DNA of 64,000 nucleotides from Camarhynchus parvulus (lineage: Eukaryota > Chordata > Aves > Passeriformes > Thraupidae). The stretch covers positions 31,320,001 through 31,384,000 of the forward strand of contig NC_044572.1 in NCBI RefSeq assembly GCF_901933205.1, in the 5' to 3' direction. A model generated the notes under the pieces. The model worked only from the letters and a program-made list of their open reading frames with translations, ran no database searches and was not told where the DNA came from. Both the position numbers and the translations under genes were made by a program. Shown here one piece after another: positions 19,236-32,000 of the stretch. Within the stretch, counting starts at the first letter, position 1. Every line of letters begins with the position of its first letter.

Positions 19236-22149
19236 GCAACTGTCTTGGCTGGGAATGTGTGAATCATGTTCTAGTGCAGTATGAGCCATTCTTTCACCAG
19301 AGTCTCTAAATTTATATTAAGTGCTGTCTAGGTCATTACAATCCTTTAAATAGACTATCAAGTCTCAGGTAGTCAGAGAGGTAGCCCTTTTTTCAGCATG
19401 TAGAGTACAGAATCACATTTTGCTTGGTGGGAGGGGTAGACTTTGAACTTAGCTCATGGAAGAGCTGTGGAAAAAAGAAAAACCTAGGAAATAAAAACTG
19501 CTTTGTTCCCATTTGCACCACCACTGCCTTTCTTGTGTTTCTTTGGTGTGTTAAGTTCACCTGTTTGCCAATGGGTAGCTCAGTGAGCCTTCTGAGCACA
19601 TAATGGGTTTGCACCAGAGCTGTTGTGACTGCCCAGGGTTTTCCAGGCCCTCCTTAGCTGCAGTCCATTTTGTGATGAAGGCCTATTGAGATATTGAAAA
19701 AATGTTTGATTCATTGGCATCAATTGCCACTGTTACCTCATAGTTGTAACACCATAAAAACATTTCTCTCGTACCCTAGGCTGGGAGTTAGCTGTGTGTA
19801 TGGCTGGTGATTTAATATGGTTTAAAAGCAGTCTGGGATTCAGGCTGTTTATATTCTGCTTTCCTGTACTTTCCTTTATCAGAAAAAGTGCTTGGAAACT
19901 TGTACACATTCCAGGCACCAACCCTGTAAACTATTTCCAGTGCTACCTTACTATGTAGTTTTCTTCTGCCTTTAACTGGAAGCAGGATGTTTTGCTATTT
20001 TTTACTTTTCCTTCTTGGTGAAGAGTTTTTACATTTCTACCTGCAAATGAAGCGTTTTGCACAAATGGGAATTCTCCAAGATAGCATTTTAGTCTGACAG
20101 TAATGATCCTTTTCTTGAGGTTTGGAAACTTTACCTACCTTCACAGATGCAGGTTTTTAATATAAGCTGTGAAATCATGTGCTTTATGTTGACCCTGGTC
20201 ACCCTATTCCTGCCTTTTCTATCTCCGATCTTGGCTTGTGCATGACCCTGATAGAATCATTCTCCTTCTGTGGTTTGCTTCCTACCCATTCCCTATTTCG
20301 TGTGGTTTTTGTACATTACTGCTAAATGTCCCACATCAGTCAACACCAGGGCATTTTAGCTGGTGCTATCGCAAACAGTTTGCTACCAGTACTCTTAGCA
20401 GTGCATTTCACTGGTACCAATGCAATCTGAGGAAGTGCAGAATGGAGTTTTTTTCCCTTATTAGGATTATTCAGGTTTTGTAGAAAAAAAACCACACAGA
20501 AAAAATTGCAAAAGTAACTGATGATGTCTAAGCAGAGGCATTTGTAGTTTGGTTGTTCTTGTAATTGTAGTCCATAACTATAAATGAAGATTTTTGAGAA
20601 TTAAAAATAACAAATTTCTCAGTCATTGTGATCCAGCTTTGTTCTCTCATTGTCATCAGTGGCAACAAATGAAAATATCTTTTAAATTAAGGTAGTGAAA
20701 AGAAGAGTTGTTTGTAGAGCTCTGTTAGAACAGATTGCCTAGGAAAGGCTCTGAATCAGTATTTGTCTTATTTTTTTCCCCTTTGACTACCTGGACTAGT
20801 AACCTCCAGACTGAGTGGATCTAGTCCACTCAGTAACTCTTTCTTTATTTAGTAATTCTTTCTGCTGTGGTGCCTCTGAGGCAGAGAGGCTGGACTGAGG
20901 AAGTAACAAGTGTTGCTTTTAGAAGAAAAAAGCACCCAAAGGTGTCTCTAGAAACCACAGAGTTGAGGAACAAAGCATTTCCCCACCTTTGTTAATCCTT
21001 TAGCCTCTACATATTGCCTTTGTTAAAGAAGTGTGTAATGTCCAATATCTGATGCATAATGAGCTAACTCAAGGAGACATTGTCAAGACCTTATTTGGAG
21101 TATTGTCTTGTGTTATCTTGTTTCCCAAACATAAGGTTATTTGAAACTCTCAATATGTTAACTAATATGTTGTTAATTATTTTATTTTTTAAAAACCTTT
21201 GTCTTAGTGCGCTTCTATCTAAGGATCATGCAAGCCTTTACATATTTCCATACTTTCAGCATATTTTATGCAAATGGTTGTTAAAAATGAAAATTCTAAT
21301 TTCAAATGAAGAAAATTCATGACATGCATCTTGTGTTGCAGTTTAATCACTGTATACCCAGGAAAGTATTGACAGTTGTCCCGTGGAAGCTATTAAAGTT
21401 CCTGTCCAAGGTTAAATGAAATTGCAGTTTATCAGAGCAGCATTGAGAAAATAAGGGAATCTGTTCATGGCTCTTGATTAATGCCAAGCATGATCAACAC
21501 AAGGGGGTTCATTAAGCTATACATCATGTGGGTAATTTAACATGTCATTGTGCCTGCTGTCTGCTTTAACTCTCTGCATAACCCAGTGTTCTGAACTTGT
21601 ACCTGAAGTGTTGTCTCCCAGACTTGGTCATGCTTGGGTCGGCTCAGCATCTGCATTTATACCAATCCCTTTTTTATGACCATTCTGGGTTTTTGTTTGA
21701 CATTTGCAATTTATACTGGGAATGCTTCCTTCATTGTCTAGATTTTCCTTGGCTTTTTAGGTATTTCTGTGTTTTGGGAAGTTAGTTTTAAACAATGCAG
21801 TCAGAACTAAAGGAATTAGGTTCTAATCCTAGGAGAGAACAGCCTCCTTTATTCCCAGTGAAGAACTGCATCTCCATACAAGATCAAGCCTGACAGCTTT
21901 CCACACAACTAATAAGTCTGAAAGATGGAGTGGAAAGACTTTTCCAAACAGCTACAGAAGTCTTCTGATTGCAGGTATTCATCCTCCTTGGGATTTTAAC
22001 CACAGAGACGTTTGTTGGGAAGGCAGCATAGCACTGTACAAGGAATCCAGGGGGGTTTTAGACTGTTGAGATGGATTTTCTAGCACAAATGCCAAGCAGA
22101 TCAGACTTGAGCAGCCTGATTCCTTGATACAATGGAATGACTGGTTGTG
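19236..22149. other. AT-rich desert, section 5
   Basis: Unique sequence with a short hairpin at 20810-20834 (listed separately). Open frames such as 20238-20483, 21080-21322 and 21597-21785 have no domain or conserved pattern I recognise. The last few hundred bases might belong to a more degraded part of the adjacent CR1, but I cannot show it. Confidence 0.4.
20810..20834. repeat. Short inverted repeat, 10-bp arms
   Basis: ACTGAGTGGA and TCCACTCAGT pair perfectly around a 5-nt loop. It could be a chance stem, and no RNA gene is implied. Confidence 0.6.
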
Positions 22150-22967
22150 TGAATGGGGGAGGACTGGTGGATATAAAGTTTGGGTTTAATAAGGTTTTCT
22201 TGCCATCTTCCACAACTCTTCCATATAAGAGACTGTTAAAGCATTTGGTCTTGTCTTGGCTGTTGGACCCACAGGCATTTATCAGTGACTTCATGTTTAG
22301 TTAACAGCTGACAATAAGAAGACCACCATGATGCTGAAATGGGACTGACTCAGGTCAATGTGTTCATCATCAACAACAGTGATATAACACAAGGTGCTCT
22401 TAGCAAATTAGGAGGAGTAGTTAACATGCCTAGCAGGAGAGACTCAGTCCAGAGGGGCCTTGAGAAATTTTGGGGTGGAGCCAACATAAAATCTGTGAAG
22501 TTCAGCAAGAGGTGCAGGGTTCTGAGTAACCTCATGCCTCAGTGCAGGTGAGGAGAGCCAGCATGGCTGAAGAGGTCCCTGAACAGTGGCCAACAAGCTG
22601 AGTATGAGCCAACAGTATGTGCTCAATGCAAATAAAACAAATCTGCTACTGAGCCATACTGCAAGCACTGAGACCAGTAGAATAGGAGAAGTTATTATCC
22701 CATTATGCTTGTTATTGATGAAGCTGTACTGGGAATATTTGTATCCTCAGGTTCTTCAGTTCTGAAAGCATGTGTACAAAGTGGAGAGGGGACAGCAGAG
22801 GGTTATGAAGGTCAGGGACTAAGATAATTTGCCTTTCAAGGAAAGGCTGAAAAAGCTGGTCTTTGGTCTGGAAAAGTGGAGGCAAAGGAACAATATGATG
22901 GTATCCTTACACTGCTTGCAGAAGATTTGTAGAAATAATGGAATCAAGCTCAATTTCAACAGCTGGT
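22150..22967 (+). repeat. CR1 LINE relic covering the end of the RT region and the 3' half
   Basis: Segments follow the CR1 sense strand in order. GACTGGTGGATATAAAGTTT and the bases after it align with the part encoding the reverse-transcriptase VYLDFSKAFDT region. GCTCTTAGCAAATTAGGAGG is the CTCAGCAAGTTTGC...GGAGGAGT region. GGCCAACAAGCTGAGTATGA and GAGCCAACAGTATGTGCT match the AGCATGAGCCAGCAGTGTGC region. The pieces after 22770 resemble the 'GTGTCCAGAGAAGGGC' zone. All frames are broken by stops and indels, so it is inactive. It stops short of the CR1 3' end at an A14 run (22968-22981) that is not a CR1-type tail. The left boundary is approximate. Confidence 0.8.
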
Positions 22968-22981
22968 AAAAAAAAAAAAAA
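22968..22981. repeat. Homopolymer (A)14
   Basis: Fourteen A residues directly abut the truncated CR1 relic. CR1 elements end in short ATTCTRTG-type repeats rather than poly-A, so this run is either independent or marks a rearrangement breakpoint. Confidence 0.85.
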
Positions 22982-24179
22982 GATGCAATGGCCTACTACA
23001 ACCCCACTATGCTGTAACAGAAATTTCAGGAATGTCCAGCTGTACATATGAATGCATGCTGTGCTCAAGACCATATTGGGATGGAAATGGTGAAGAATGC
23101 ACTATTCCTCTCACAACTGTTTCCTCCCTATATTCATCCTTAGGCCCATCTTCCCCAGTTTCTGTGGGGGAGAAATCTGAATTAAAGGAGGGAAAGGCAG
23201 TCCCATCATCTGGGCAATAAGTGACCAGGATTGTGGGTCATGTGGCTGTATTCTGAAGGTTCAGAGGGCTGAGGCTTTAGTACTCTGACGTACTTGAAAG
23301 CCTCTTACTTTTTTGCAGTGCTAGAACTGCAAAAGTACAGTGATGGTGCTACCTGCAGTACCTGACCAAAAAACCCTGTAACATACCTCCTCAGTGATAC
23401 CACTGAGGTATCACTGATACCACTATCAGTGGTTTAGAGCACAGTATGCACCAGCTGTTAGCATTTTTGAAATTCACCTTGTTCCCAATGAATTTAGAAA
23501 ATATCTACTACACACTTACATTGGCTGATGATTTTCAGTGCCTATTTATTTGCTGTGCCATTGCTTGCATTAACTATAGGAATCTACTCAAGGCAAAGGA
23601 TACTGCATTTTTTTCCAAGAGTAACAAAGCTATAGAGGAATCAAAGGATCAAGTGATTTACAGGAGATGCACCCAAATATTCAAATAACACAATTCAGGT
23701 TATGTACTATGCTTTATTTCAGCAACTGAAGTGATTTTCCATTCTTTTCATATTTACTTGTTTTCATGTAGTTCTGAGATTAGCTGAGATTCTTGTATCT
23801 AGGAAGGACTGACTGTGCTAGAACTTTCAAAGCATTGTCATTTAATGAGAAGTTTATCTTAGCAGTGGATTTCTTTTACAAAAATTGCATTTGTTGCCTA
23901 CATCTGAAAATAATTGTCTAACTTCTTTTAGTATAGGGATTGAGAATTGAATATAAGTAAAATATTACCGTCATAAACATATTACAGTCTAAAGCCAGAT
24001 CACAAAAGTGTACACTGGTTGTAATAAGTAACATAGAATGGTTTTTTACTCTAACTACACAGAATTGTAGTTAGTGTATTACTGCTTCTAGCAAGTTTGC
24101 CTTTACTTACAACTATCATGTCTCTTGCTGCAGTGTGAGCCTTAAATAGTTTTCAGGTATTCACAGTTCCATAGCAGAA
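22982..24179. other. AT-rich desert, section 6
   Basis: Unique sequence with a nested palindrome cluster (listed separately). Frames at 23032-23220 and 23446-23688 have no domain. Nothing else is recognised. Confidence 0.4.
23382..23433. repeat. Nested palindromes (CCTCAGTG / TATCACTGATACC cluster)
   Basis: Within about 50 bp, CCTCAGTG pairs with CACTGAGG across four bases, GGTATCACTGATACC is an almost perfect foldback, and ACCACTGA pairs with TCAGTGGT. The same short words recur in alternating orientation, so several competing hairpins are possible. Confidence 0.65.
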
Positions 24180-24560
24180 TCGTTTAAAAATGATAGTGTA
24201 TTGTTTTCTCTTACCATTAATTACCAAAGGTTTATTTACAAGACAATAATTAATTATGCTTCTGGGATGCTCAGGAGTCTAACATAAATCAAAGCAGACT
24301 TGATAAGAAGCGATGAAAGTCTCACATAATTAAACAGGGCACTAGAGACCAATTGTTTATAGAATTATTTGCTTGGGCTAATTGACACTAATTATTTAAT
24401 CTGATTTTCTTCTTCCCAGTAATGCTTCTAGCAATTCTCTGTTCTCGGCTGATGGCACAAGCATATTTCACTTTATTAAGGTGTTCTCACTGTATCAATA
24501 CAAAGGTTTTTCAGCTGTTACCTTCACTAGACTATTTTTGTAGCAATGCAAGAGGGAAGT
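24180..24560. promoter_or_regulatory. Putative CNE rich in homeodomain-type sites
   Basis: Contains the 12-bp palindrome ATAATTAATTAT at 24246-24257, a GCTAATTGACACTAATTATT cluster at about 24377-24396, a GTTTATTTAC forkhead-like site near 24230, and an isolated CpG in CTCGGCTGATGGC. No repeat or coding signature is present. The cluster resembles a developmental enhancer. Function and conservation are inferred. Confidence 0.35.
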
Positions 24561-27500
24561 ATGGAAAATGATGATCATTAAGTTTTGGTAATAATTTCCT
24601 GACTCCACAAGGTATTGAAGTGCTGCAAATGCTAAGCAAGGCAATGAGTTAGTTGATGATAAAAGTTAATTCTGCAGTAGAAGCAGCCTTAGGAACACAA
24701 ACATGAAACATATTTGCAAGCCGACTGATGGTATAGCTCACTTGCTACAGCTCCCTAGCTACTATAAAAATTCTAATAAGAACTTTATTTCTAGGTAAGA
24801 TCAGTAACATTTCCCTGATGATGCATTATCTCATATTTTATAAATATCAATATGTGGTACAAGAAACTGTTAATGGAATTTTTAAATTTCCTGCCAGAAA
24901 CTGAATTCAAAGCCCAGTGATGCTATTGAATCTCTGGTGCTGTTTTATTCAGTCACCCCTCACGTGCTAGAGCAGAGCATCAGCATGTCATGCAATTCTG
25001 CTTTGTCCTGTAGTCATGCAGAAATAGCAGCAAAACACAGAGACAACCAAATTAAATAGGCTCATCCTAACATATCACTGCATTCCATCCAGACACATAA
25101 TTTTAGACTTTAGTGTTACTTGGTCAGTAACATGCTTGTAAAGATGTTCATGTGTGTTATTAGTCTGCCTCCTTAAGGAAATGAGGCTAATATGATACTT
25201 TTACCAGGCTGCCCAGAGACTCCCTTTACCAAAGTTTTAACTCACTGATCAATTTGAAATGGATGTAACAATGAAAGATGGCTCAATTATATGAATTTCC
25301 AGTGAAATTCATGAAAATAGGTGTTTGTGTAGTGGAAAAAAGATATGTATTAGAATCCCCACAGAGAAAATGACTGTAGTATAAATTCTATTATTAAACA
25401 ACAGAGAATCTGTGTGGGGTACAGCCTATGACTCCTTACAGAGCTAATGTTTCTTATGCAGTAGAGAAGCACTCAAGGGTTTTGGTCAACCTTTTGCAAG
25501 TGTCTGATTCCAAATAGAGGAGTCTTTTTCTTCTCTTTTGTGCTTACAGTTAAACCCTGGTGAGAATTTCCAGCATGTAACTGTGTAATGCCCTAAGCCA
25601 AAGGGTGACCAAGGTACACATTCTGCCCTTTCCACTGCAGCACTTCCAATTCACATGCAGCTTGAAAGCTGCTTTTCCTCTGTCTCTGGAGCTACACATC
25701 CACCTTTCCCCCCATCAAAATATTTAAGTAACTGAGCAGCTTATAAAATTGTGAGTATGATCCAGTTCTCAAGAGCTTGTGTGCTGCTCTGTTCCTACAC
25801 ACTATATAGCCAGAATTAGCTCTGCAATTTAACACTAGTAATTCAGATATCTTGATTATTATTGCTACAATTATTATTCTGATAGAACAGATGACATCCT
25901 CCTTCAAGGCATTCTGTGTTTTGTATCTTCAAATTACTTTTCAGGCACTGCTTCTGACTATAAGCAAGGGTTTCAACAAGTGATAGCAGGTCAGGGGTGT
26001 GAAGTAACATATTCAATACTTCACAGTGAGTGACCCAGGGAATATCAGTTACTAGTTGCTGCTGGATGTAACTCATGGATTATCCAGGGCATGGATACTA
26101 GAAACAATATATCACCTAGCTACCTTCTGACTAGGTCATTACATATATCTATTGCTAGTTGCTTTTTATTAAATTACTTCATAACCAAAATCACAGCTTA
26201 TAATTTGGTTTTCCCATCTTGAGACATATATGTAAGAACCCACACCCCACAAAATCTCTAGTCCATGTTACCACTGTGATTATTTATTTAATTTTATAAG
26301 TACCTTAGAATTCTTGGAAAAAGCTGTAGTGTATAAAGCTATATACATGGAAATATGAACAACAGCAAGAAGTTTTTAGCAAAAATTATAGTAGCATTAT
26401 AGTAGTATTATAAGTGAATAGTGCCTTAATTAGGAAGGCGTGAAAACTGGCTATATTCTTACATCATCTCAGAAGAAATCTGTTAAAGTTCTTGTCAACA
26501 GAAGTCTTACATGAAAAATATGCTGCATAAGCTAGAAATGCTGGTAAGTGATCAAAACACAAAAGACTCTTCATGTCTCCCCAATGAGAGCTAAATATCT
26601 GTGTGTCTGTATACAGATTTATAGATTTTGTCATAGTAAGCTATAAGAATGCAACAGAAATAGTAATTATTTTCTAAGTTTTTTTTATCTTGGTGCTGGT
26701 TTTAAACTAACAAAACAATTTCATTTGGGTTTATTTTTTATGCACATTGTAGGGGAGATATAATCAGTCTGTCACAAATTTACTTTTAATAGGCAAGGTA
26801 AAAGATGTTTTAGTGTTGGAATCTAATTATCAGTGTTGAAATGGATCTTGTATAGAGAGGCAATAGAACAGTATGGTTTTGAGAATATCTTAGAACTGTG
26901 CTTCAAAATTGTGAGAAAGCTATTGCATTTTAAATAATTGATACTTTTTAAAATGGAGAAACTGAAACTCCAAGGAAAAAATATAAGAAGATGAAAACTA
27001 TAATATGAAAATATGCATATGTAAGCATCTGAAAGTGCAAGAAGAGTTTAGGGCTAAAATGTAAAAAACAGGTTTATCAGAGAACATTCTCTATCTATAT
27101 TTTATTATTTCAGTTATAATATAGAGAAAGGAGTTTTTAGAGGGTTTTCCAAGATAATCAGGCAAGCTTGTATTTAAAATACATGTCAGGACTTTCAAAT
27201 AGTACTGTGTCATCATTAGTCTAATTCTAAGAGAAAGCACTCTATATACTCCCAGATTCAAGGGCATTCAAGGAATCTGAGGAGTTGACTTTCATCTCTA
27301 TCCCCCTAACTGGCTGGGGGGCCAGGGTGTGCATCTTTTCCATGCCCAGGACACACAGCTTCAGCTGCAGAACAGGAGCTCAACCTTCCAGGGTCTGCTT
27401 TGTGTTGCCACAGCTTGCTCCAAGACTAAGGCTCATGAAGAAGGCATCTGTATGGACAAATTTTTATATTAGCTGTGGGTGAGTCCCACAAATACTGAAA

Positions 27501-28774
27501 TTCAGTGGAAAGACACAGAATATTTGGTGTGAACATTGTGTAAATGTTTATAACCATACAGTCAATGTATTTTATCTAGAGCACAAGGTATTAATTTTGT
27601 TTCCAACATCTGGAAATAAATAACAAGGTTTTGCCCAGCCCAGGTGTTTTATAGGTTTAAAATCCAGGTTCACCAGGGTTCAAACTTCTGTGCATCTGCA
27701 GGTAGGTTCAACAATATGATTTGGACTGTGATTAAAGCTGCTGTGGCAGCCAGCAAAGCTGAAATCAGACAGTCTGGCCAAGTTTTTCCTAGGAGCAATC
27801 CAACAGATTGGATATACCAAAGACAATGTTTAGGCTTAGGGACTGCAATTCACTGGTAGCTGTTGTGTGTTTGCCAGCTCAATGGGAACATCAGGCTCAG
27901 AGCCTTTATCGGGTTCTTCCCATAACTGAAAGATCAAGTTTAGAGGTTTTCAACTTAATGAGAATTTTCCTAGGCCAGAAACTTATCTGCTTATACCATC
28001 TCTAAAAATCCTGTATGTATTCCGCACTGATCGTAACATGCCTCACTGCATTGTCTTTGATAAACAACTGATTTTTGGGAACTTTTATGGTCTCTCATCC
28101 TCTCATCTAGTTGCCTCACTGCACTAAAAGATTTTTTTTTTAAAGCCACAATTTTGTCACAATGATGCACAGAAGAACACAAATCTGTTGCTGAAAGGGG
28201 ACGGGAACCTTGCTGCATTTATTGACATTGAAAAAGATATTCACCATTCCCATCTTTTCTTCTCCCCATCTTCCCTTCTTCGTGGGTAAGTTCAACTTAT
28301 AAAATAAAAATCATATCCCTTCAAATACCAGGCTTAGTACTCAAGACTCACTGACTCCAGTATCTGACAGACTGATAACTTTTTGTCAGCAATTTGTACT
28401 TCCTACAGCCATGAAGTTCTCTGTTCAAATATACCACATCTGGTACATGCAAAATGAAATATATTTTGTGGGGAGTTTTTTAGTACAATAGAACCTGTGA
28501 TGAAGGAGTTATCAGACATTTTTTTACACTGATGTAAATAGGAATTTATATTCTTTGTAGATTTTATGAAGAACAACCTACTACTGTATGCCAAGCTGAC
28601 ACAACTGTACCTCAGGATCAAGGATACAAGAGAACAATTTTGTTATCCTCTCTTACATTGAGCCTGGTAATCAACGGGAAGCAAAGCAGAATCAATATTA
28701 ATTGATCAGTTAGGTTTTTAAATAATTGGCATTCACTCCACTCGCTAGACAAAATAACAACTGCCTTTTAGGGT
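24561..28774. other. AT-rich desert, section 7
   Basis: About 4.2 kb of mainly unique AT-rich DNA. Small features include a tandem-like ATTATAGTAG series at about 26384-26412 and short A runs. A 15-bp CAGGCTGCCCAGAGA string near 25206 recalls CR1 but has no supporting flank. Frames at 25692-25907, 27285-27482 and 27644-27859 lack domains. Confidence 0.4.
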
Positions 28775-29095
28775 TTGCCCTTTTCCAGCTCTTTTATCCC
28801 AGTTTGTGCATTTGTGTTTACCCCAGTGGCTGCCGTGATGCAGGAGGTGCCCCCAGGACATGTGGCACAGCCCCCACAGACACCCCTGGTGCTGCAGACA
28901 GAACTCAGACAGGTGGAGCGGTGCAGTGCAGCACCAGAGAGTGTTTTCAGAGTGCTCTGCTCCTTGCAGGGCAGTGGCCAGGCTCACCTTCCTTTGGTTT
29001 GCTCCCAGTAATTCCAGCGCTGCAATGAAGCCAGCCTGGCAGCAGCACCAGGCCTCCCATGCATGCAGGGGCCAAAAACACCAGCAATGACACTG
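28775..29095. other. Unidentified GC-richer patch in the desert
   Basis: About 300 bp is visibly richer in G+C than its surroundings, with CAG/CTG-rich words and few CpGs. Three overlapping plus-strand frames (76-100 codons) and an 80-codon minus-strand frame run through it. One frame reads partly protein-like, but I recognise no family. Possible explanations are a fragment of a retrotransposed mRNA, an LTR piece or an isolated exon. None is supported well enough to call. Confidence 0.35.
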
Positions 29096-32000
29096 TAGTT
29101 TACATCATGCAATCTACATTTCTGTAGAATCCTTTAGAGCTCAATAAAGGTTAAATGACAGCATCCATGAGCAATGAGATTATAACAGCAGAATATGGTT
29201 TATTTGTGTAATAATATGGACCAAGTAGTGCTGGATGTATACATACATGTTCTGCAAGGAGCAGATTAGGCATTGATGGCCTTTTGCACTCTCTAAACCT
29301 CTCTTCAGGCTTCTGGAGATGGATTTGGACACAGGTACATCTGTCCCATTCCTGGTCTCTCTCCACCTATAATCACTATAGAGATGTTCATTCAGCATTG
29401 AATTGGGTAAAATTGGTGGTATACTTTTTCAAATAACCTCTCCTTTTAGGTGACCTTCAATCCTTCAGCTAATCAGGGTGAATTTGAATCTTCTGAGACT
29501 CAGTCCTTTGGCTGTCAGTGCTGCATGCTTCCCATAGATATGTCTGTTTGATTTCCCCTGGTCTTGTGCCACAGCCAGCTGGGATTTCTAAACTGATCTT
29601 CATAAGAATACCTTTCTAGGATCTGGTCCTTCATCTCTCTCTCTTTTGGCTTCCCAGCTCTGAGATAGTTAGAAAACCTCAGTTCTACAGAAGTGGTGGG
29701 ACACATTACAGATTGTGTGGTGCTCAAGTTTTTCTGTGTCTCTGATCTGTTACTGGCAGCATGAAGCTTTGGGGATTCTTCACACCATTGCCTCTTAGAG
29801 AGCACAAAGAAGAGTAGCTATGGAGGACCCAAAGTCTGCCACTATGCTCAGCTCTGCTGTAAAGTTCAAATGGTCACTGGCTGCCTTTTACCCAAGAAAC
29901 AGCATATAAATGAGACATGTAATATTGGTAAGAAAGCATTGCAGAACTTGTGTTGTGGAAAGTGGTTTTTAATTGACTTTCTGATACCATGCCTGAATTT
30001 ATGTTGTTTGGTACTCACTGTGAGTGCCATTTTTTTATTCTGTAAATATGACTGAAGCATTTTGATCACTTGTCCTAAGTGCTTAATCAAACTCTATTAT
30101 CCTGCTGGCCATAAACTAGCCAACAGAAAGTTACTGCCTCGAAATGTTACTACCTGTGGGCCATCCTTAAATAAGGCAAGTAATGGCCTTTTTCTTGGGT
30201 GTGATAGAAATCTCTGTTTTCTGGAACCAAAATATTTTTATACTTTGCTATTAAGTTTCATTGAAGCTTTGTCTACTTTTATGTAAAGTATACTGATTTA
30301 TTAGAAAGCTCACTCCACAGTAAACTGATAATTGGATGCTGTTGAAAGAATGAGTTTCATTGATCTAGTCAGTGACCACAGACATTACTGAAGTAAACCT
30401 CTTAACAGTGCTGGGGCGTATTTTGGCCACAATCAATTTTTGTGAATCTTCCCTTGTAGTATTTTGTTTTATTTGACACTATCTGCATTGATCTAAACCC
30501 AGAGCACATTTAATGTGTAAAATTTATCTTGACAGAAAGTTTCATTACTTTTCAGTCAACACAAACTTCTCATTCTTTATTATAGATTAAAAATCTGTTC
30601 TGACAATCTGTGCAAGTAACCTGTAGATACCTGTTGCATCAGTATGCATGAGCCAGAGACAGAAAAAGGATTGTAGTTGGAGAGCTGGGCTTTAAATAAA
30701 TGAGACATTGCACTTGCTGATGTTGAACAGAATGTTTTTTAATATCTGGTGTGAGGAAGAGGCCAAATATAAAGTTTCTCTACACTGCTTTCTGTTGCTG
30801 TTTTAATTGTTGATTTTTTTTAACAGAGCTTGATTTTCTCTCTCCTCACAGCACATTCATGGCTCCACACAAATGCAGCCATTTTAATGTTAAATGTTTG
30901 GATGAGCAAGAGATGATCCACAGAAAGACAGGAATACCAGGAAATTTGTTTTGGCATTTTTGAAGGTGTTTGAGTGCTAATGTTTAAAGTTGATGATCAG
31001 AATATTTTAACTATGATTAATGTTTAGCAATCCAAGTAGATAATTAAAATTTAATTTTAAACTAAAGCATCATTAATACTAATGTTTATGAAACAAGGAA
31101 AACCTGTGTGCTTCAGATGAGATATTTAAGTTACTATCAACTTCAAGAATGTTTGCCCTCCATGTGGAAGCATCTGTTTGCAGGAAAGCTCTTAAGATTC
31201 TATATAAATAATATTCAAAATATTGTTGCGGTGAACTAGATATACTTTCTGAGTTCCTTGATTTTCTTTATATTGCATAATTCAGTAAGTGAATTAATAA
31301 GAAGTAATAAGTAGTGAATAAGGCTCAGTCATATCTTGACAGAAATCAGGTTCAAATTTTTTAACTGGATGTACACTATCTTGTTCATGTTTGTTTCACT
31401 TCTGGTGGTAGCTGCTTCTCATCTTGTGACTCTTGCCTGGTGAAAAAGCATGTTTTTTTGTAAATAGTTTCATTCACATGAAATTCGCTTCTGGAAAAAA
31501 AATCAATTGTGTTTAGGATTTATAAAACCCTTTTTAAAATAAAATTCATATTCAGAACTATCTTTGATTAGATAGCCAGTGCCGTCTTTTTCTATTTTTA
31601 AAATACCAGAGCTGAAAAATTTCCATGTTAGAAGTTCCAAGATTAAGGTAAATGCACTATTTTCTAAAGACAGTAACTCAGTGACACAAGAAGTTTAAAA
31701 TGTCTTTCCTAGGTAGTCTGAATTACAATTATTTCTGGAGAGAATTGCTGCCATCTTGTTCTTGCTGATTTATGGGCTCACTCTGAAGGTGCACATCAGG
31801 CTGGTATGGCTTTTTTTTTAAACAAAAAAAAAACTAAGCCAAATTGTTTAAAAAACCTAAAGCCCTGTAAACAGAGACCTGAACATTGCAATGCAAGTGA
31901 GAATGACTTTGACTGATGCTGAAAATCTGTATGAGAGCCTGCATTATATGTCTTGGAGGTTTCACAGGAGGGGAATGTAGCCTTTCCCGATGAGGAACAG

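Noticed and set aside
25204..25222. CR1-like string CAGGCTGCCCAGAGA
   Set aside because: Only about 15 bp match and neither flank follows the CR1 order, so it is most likely chance.
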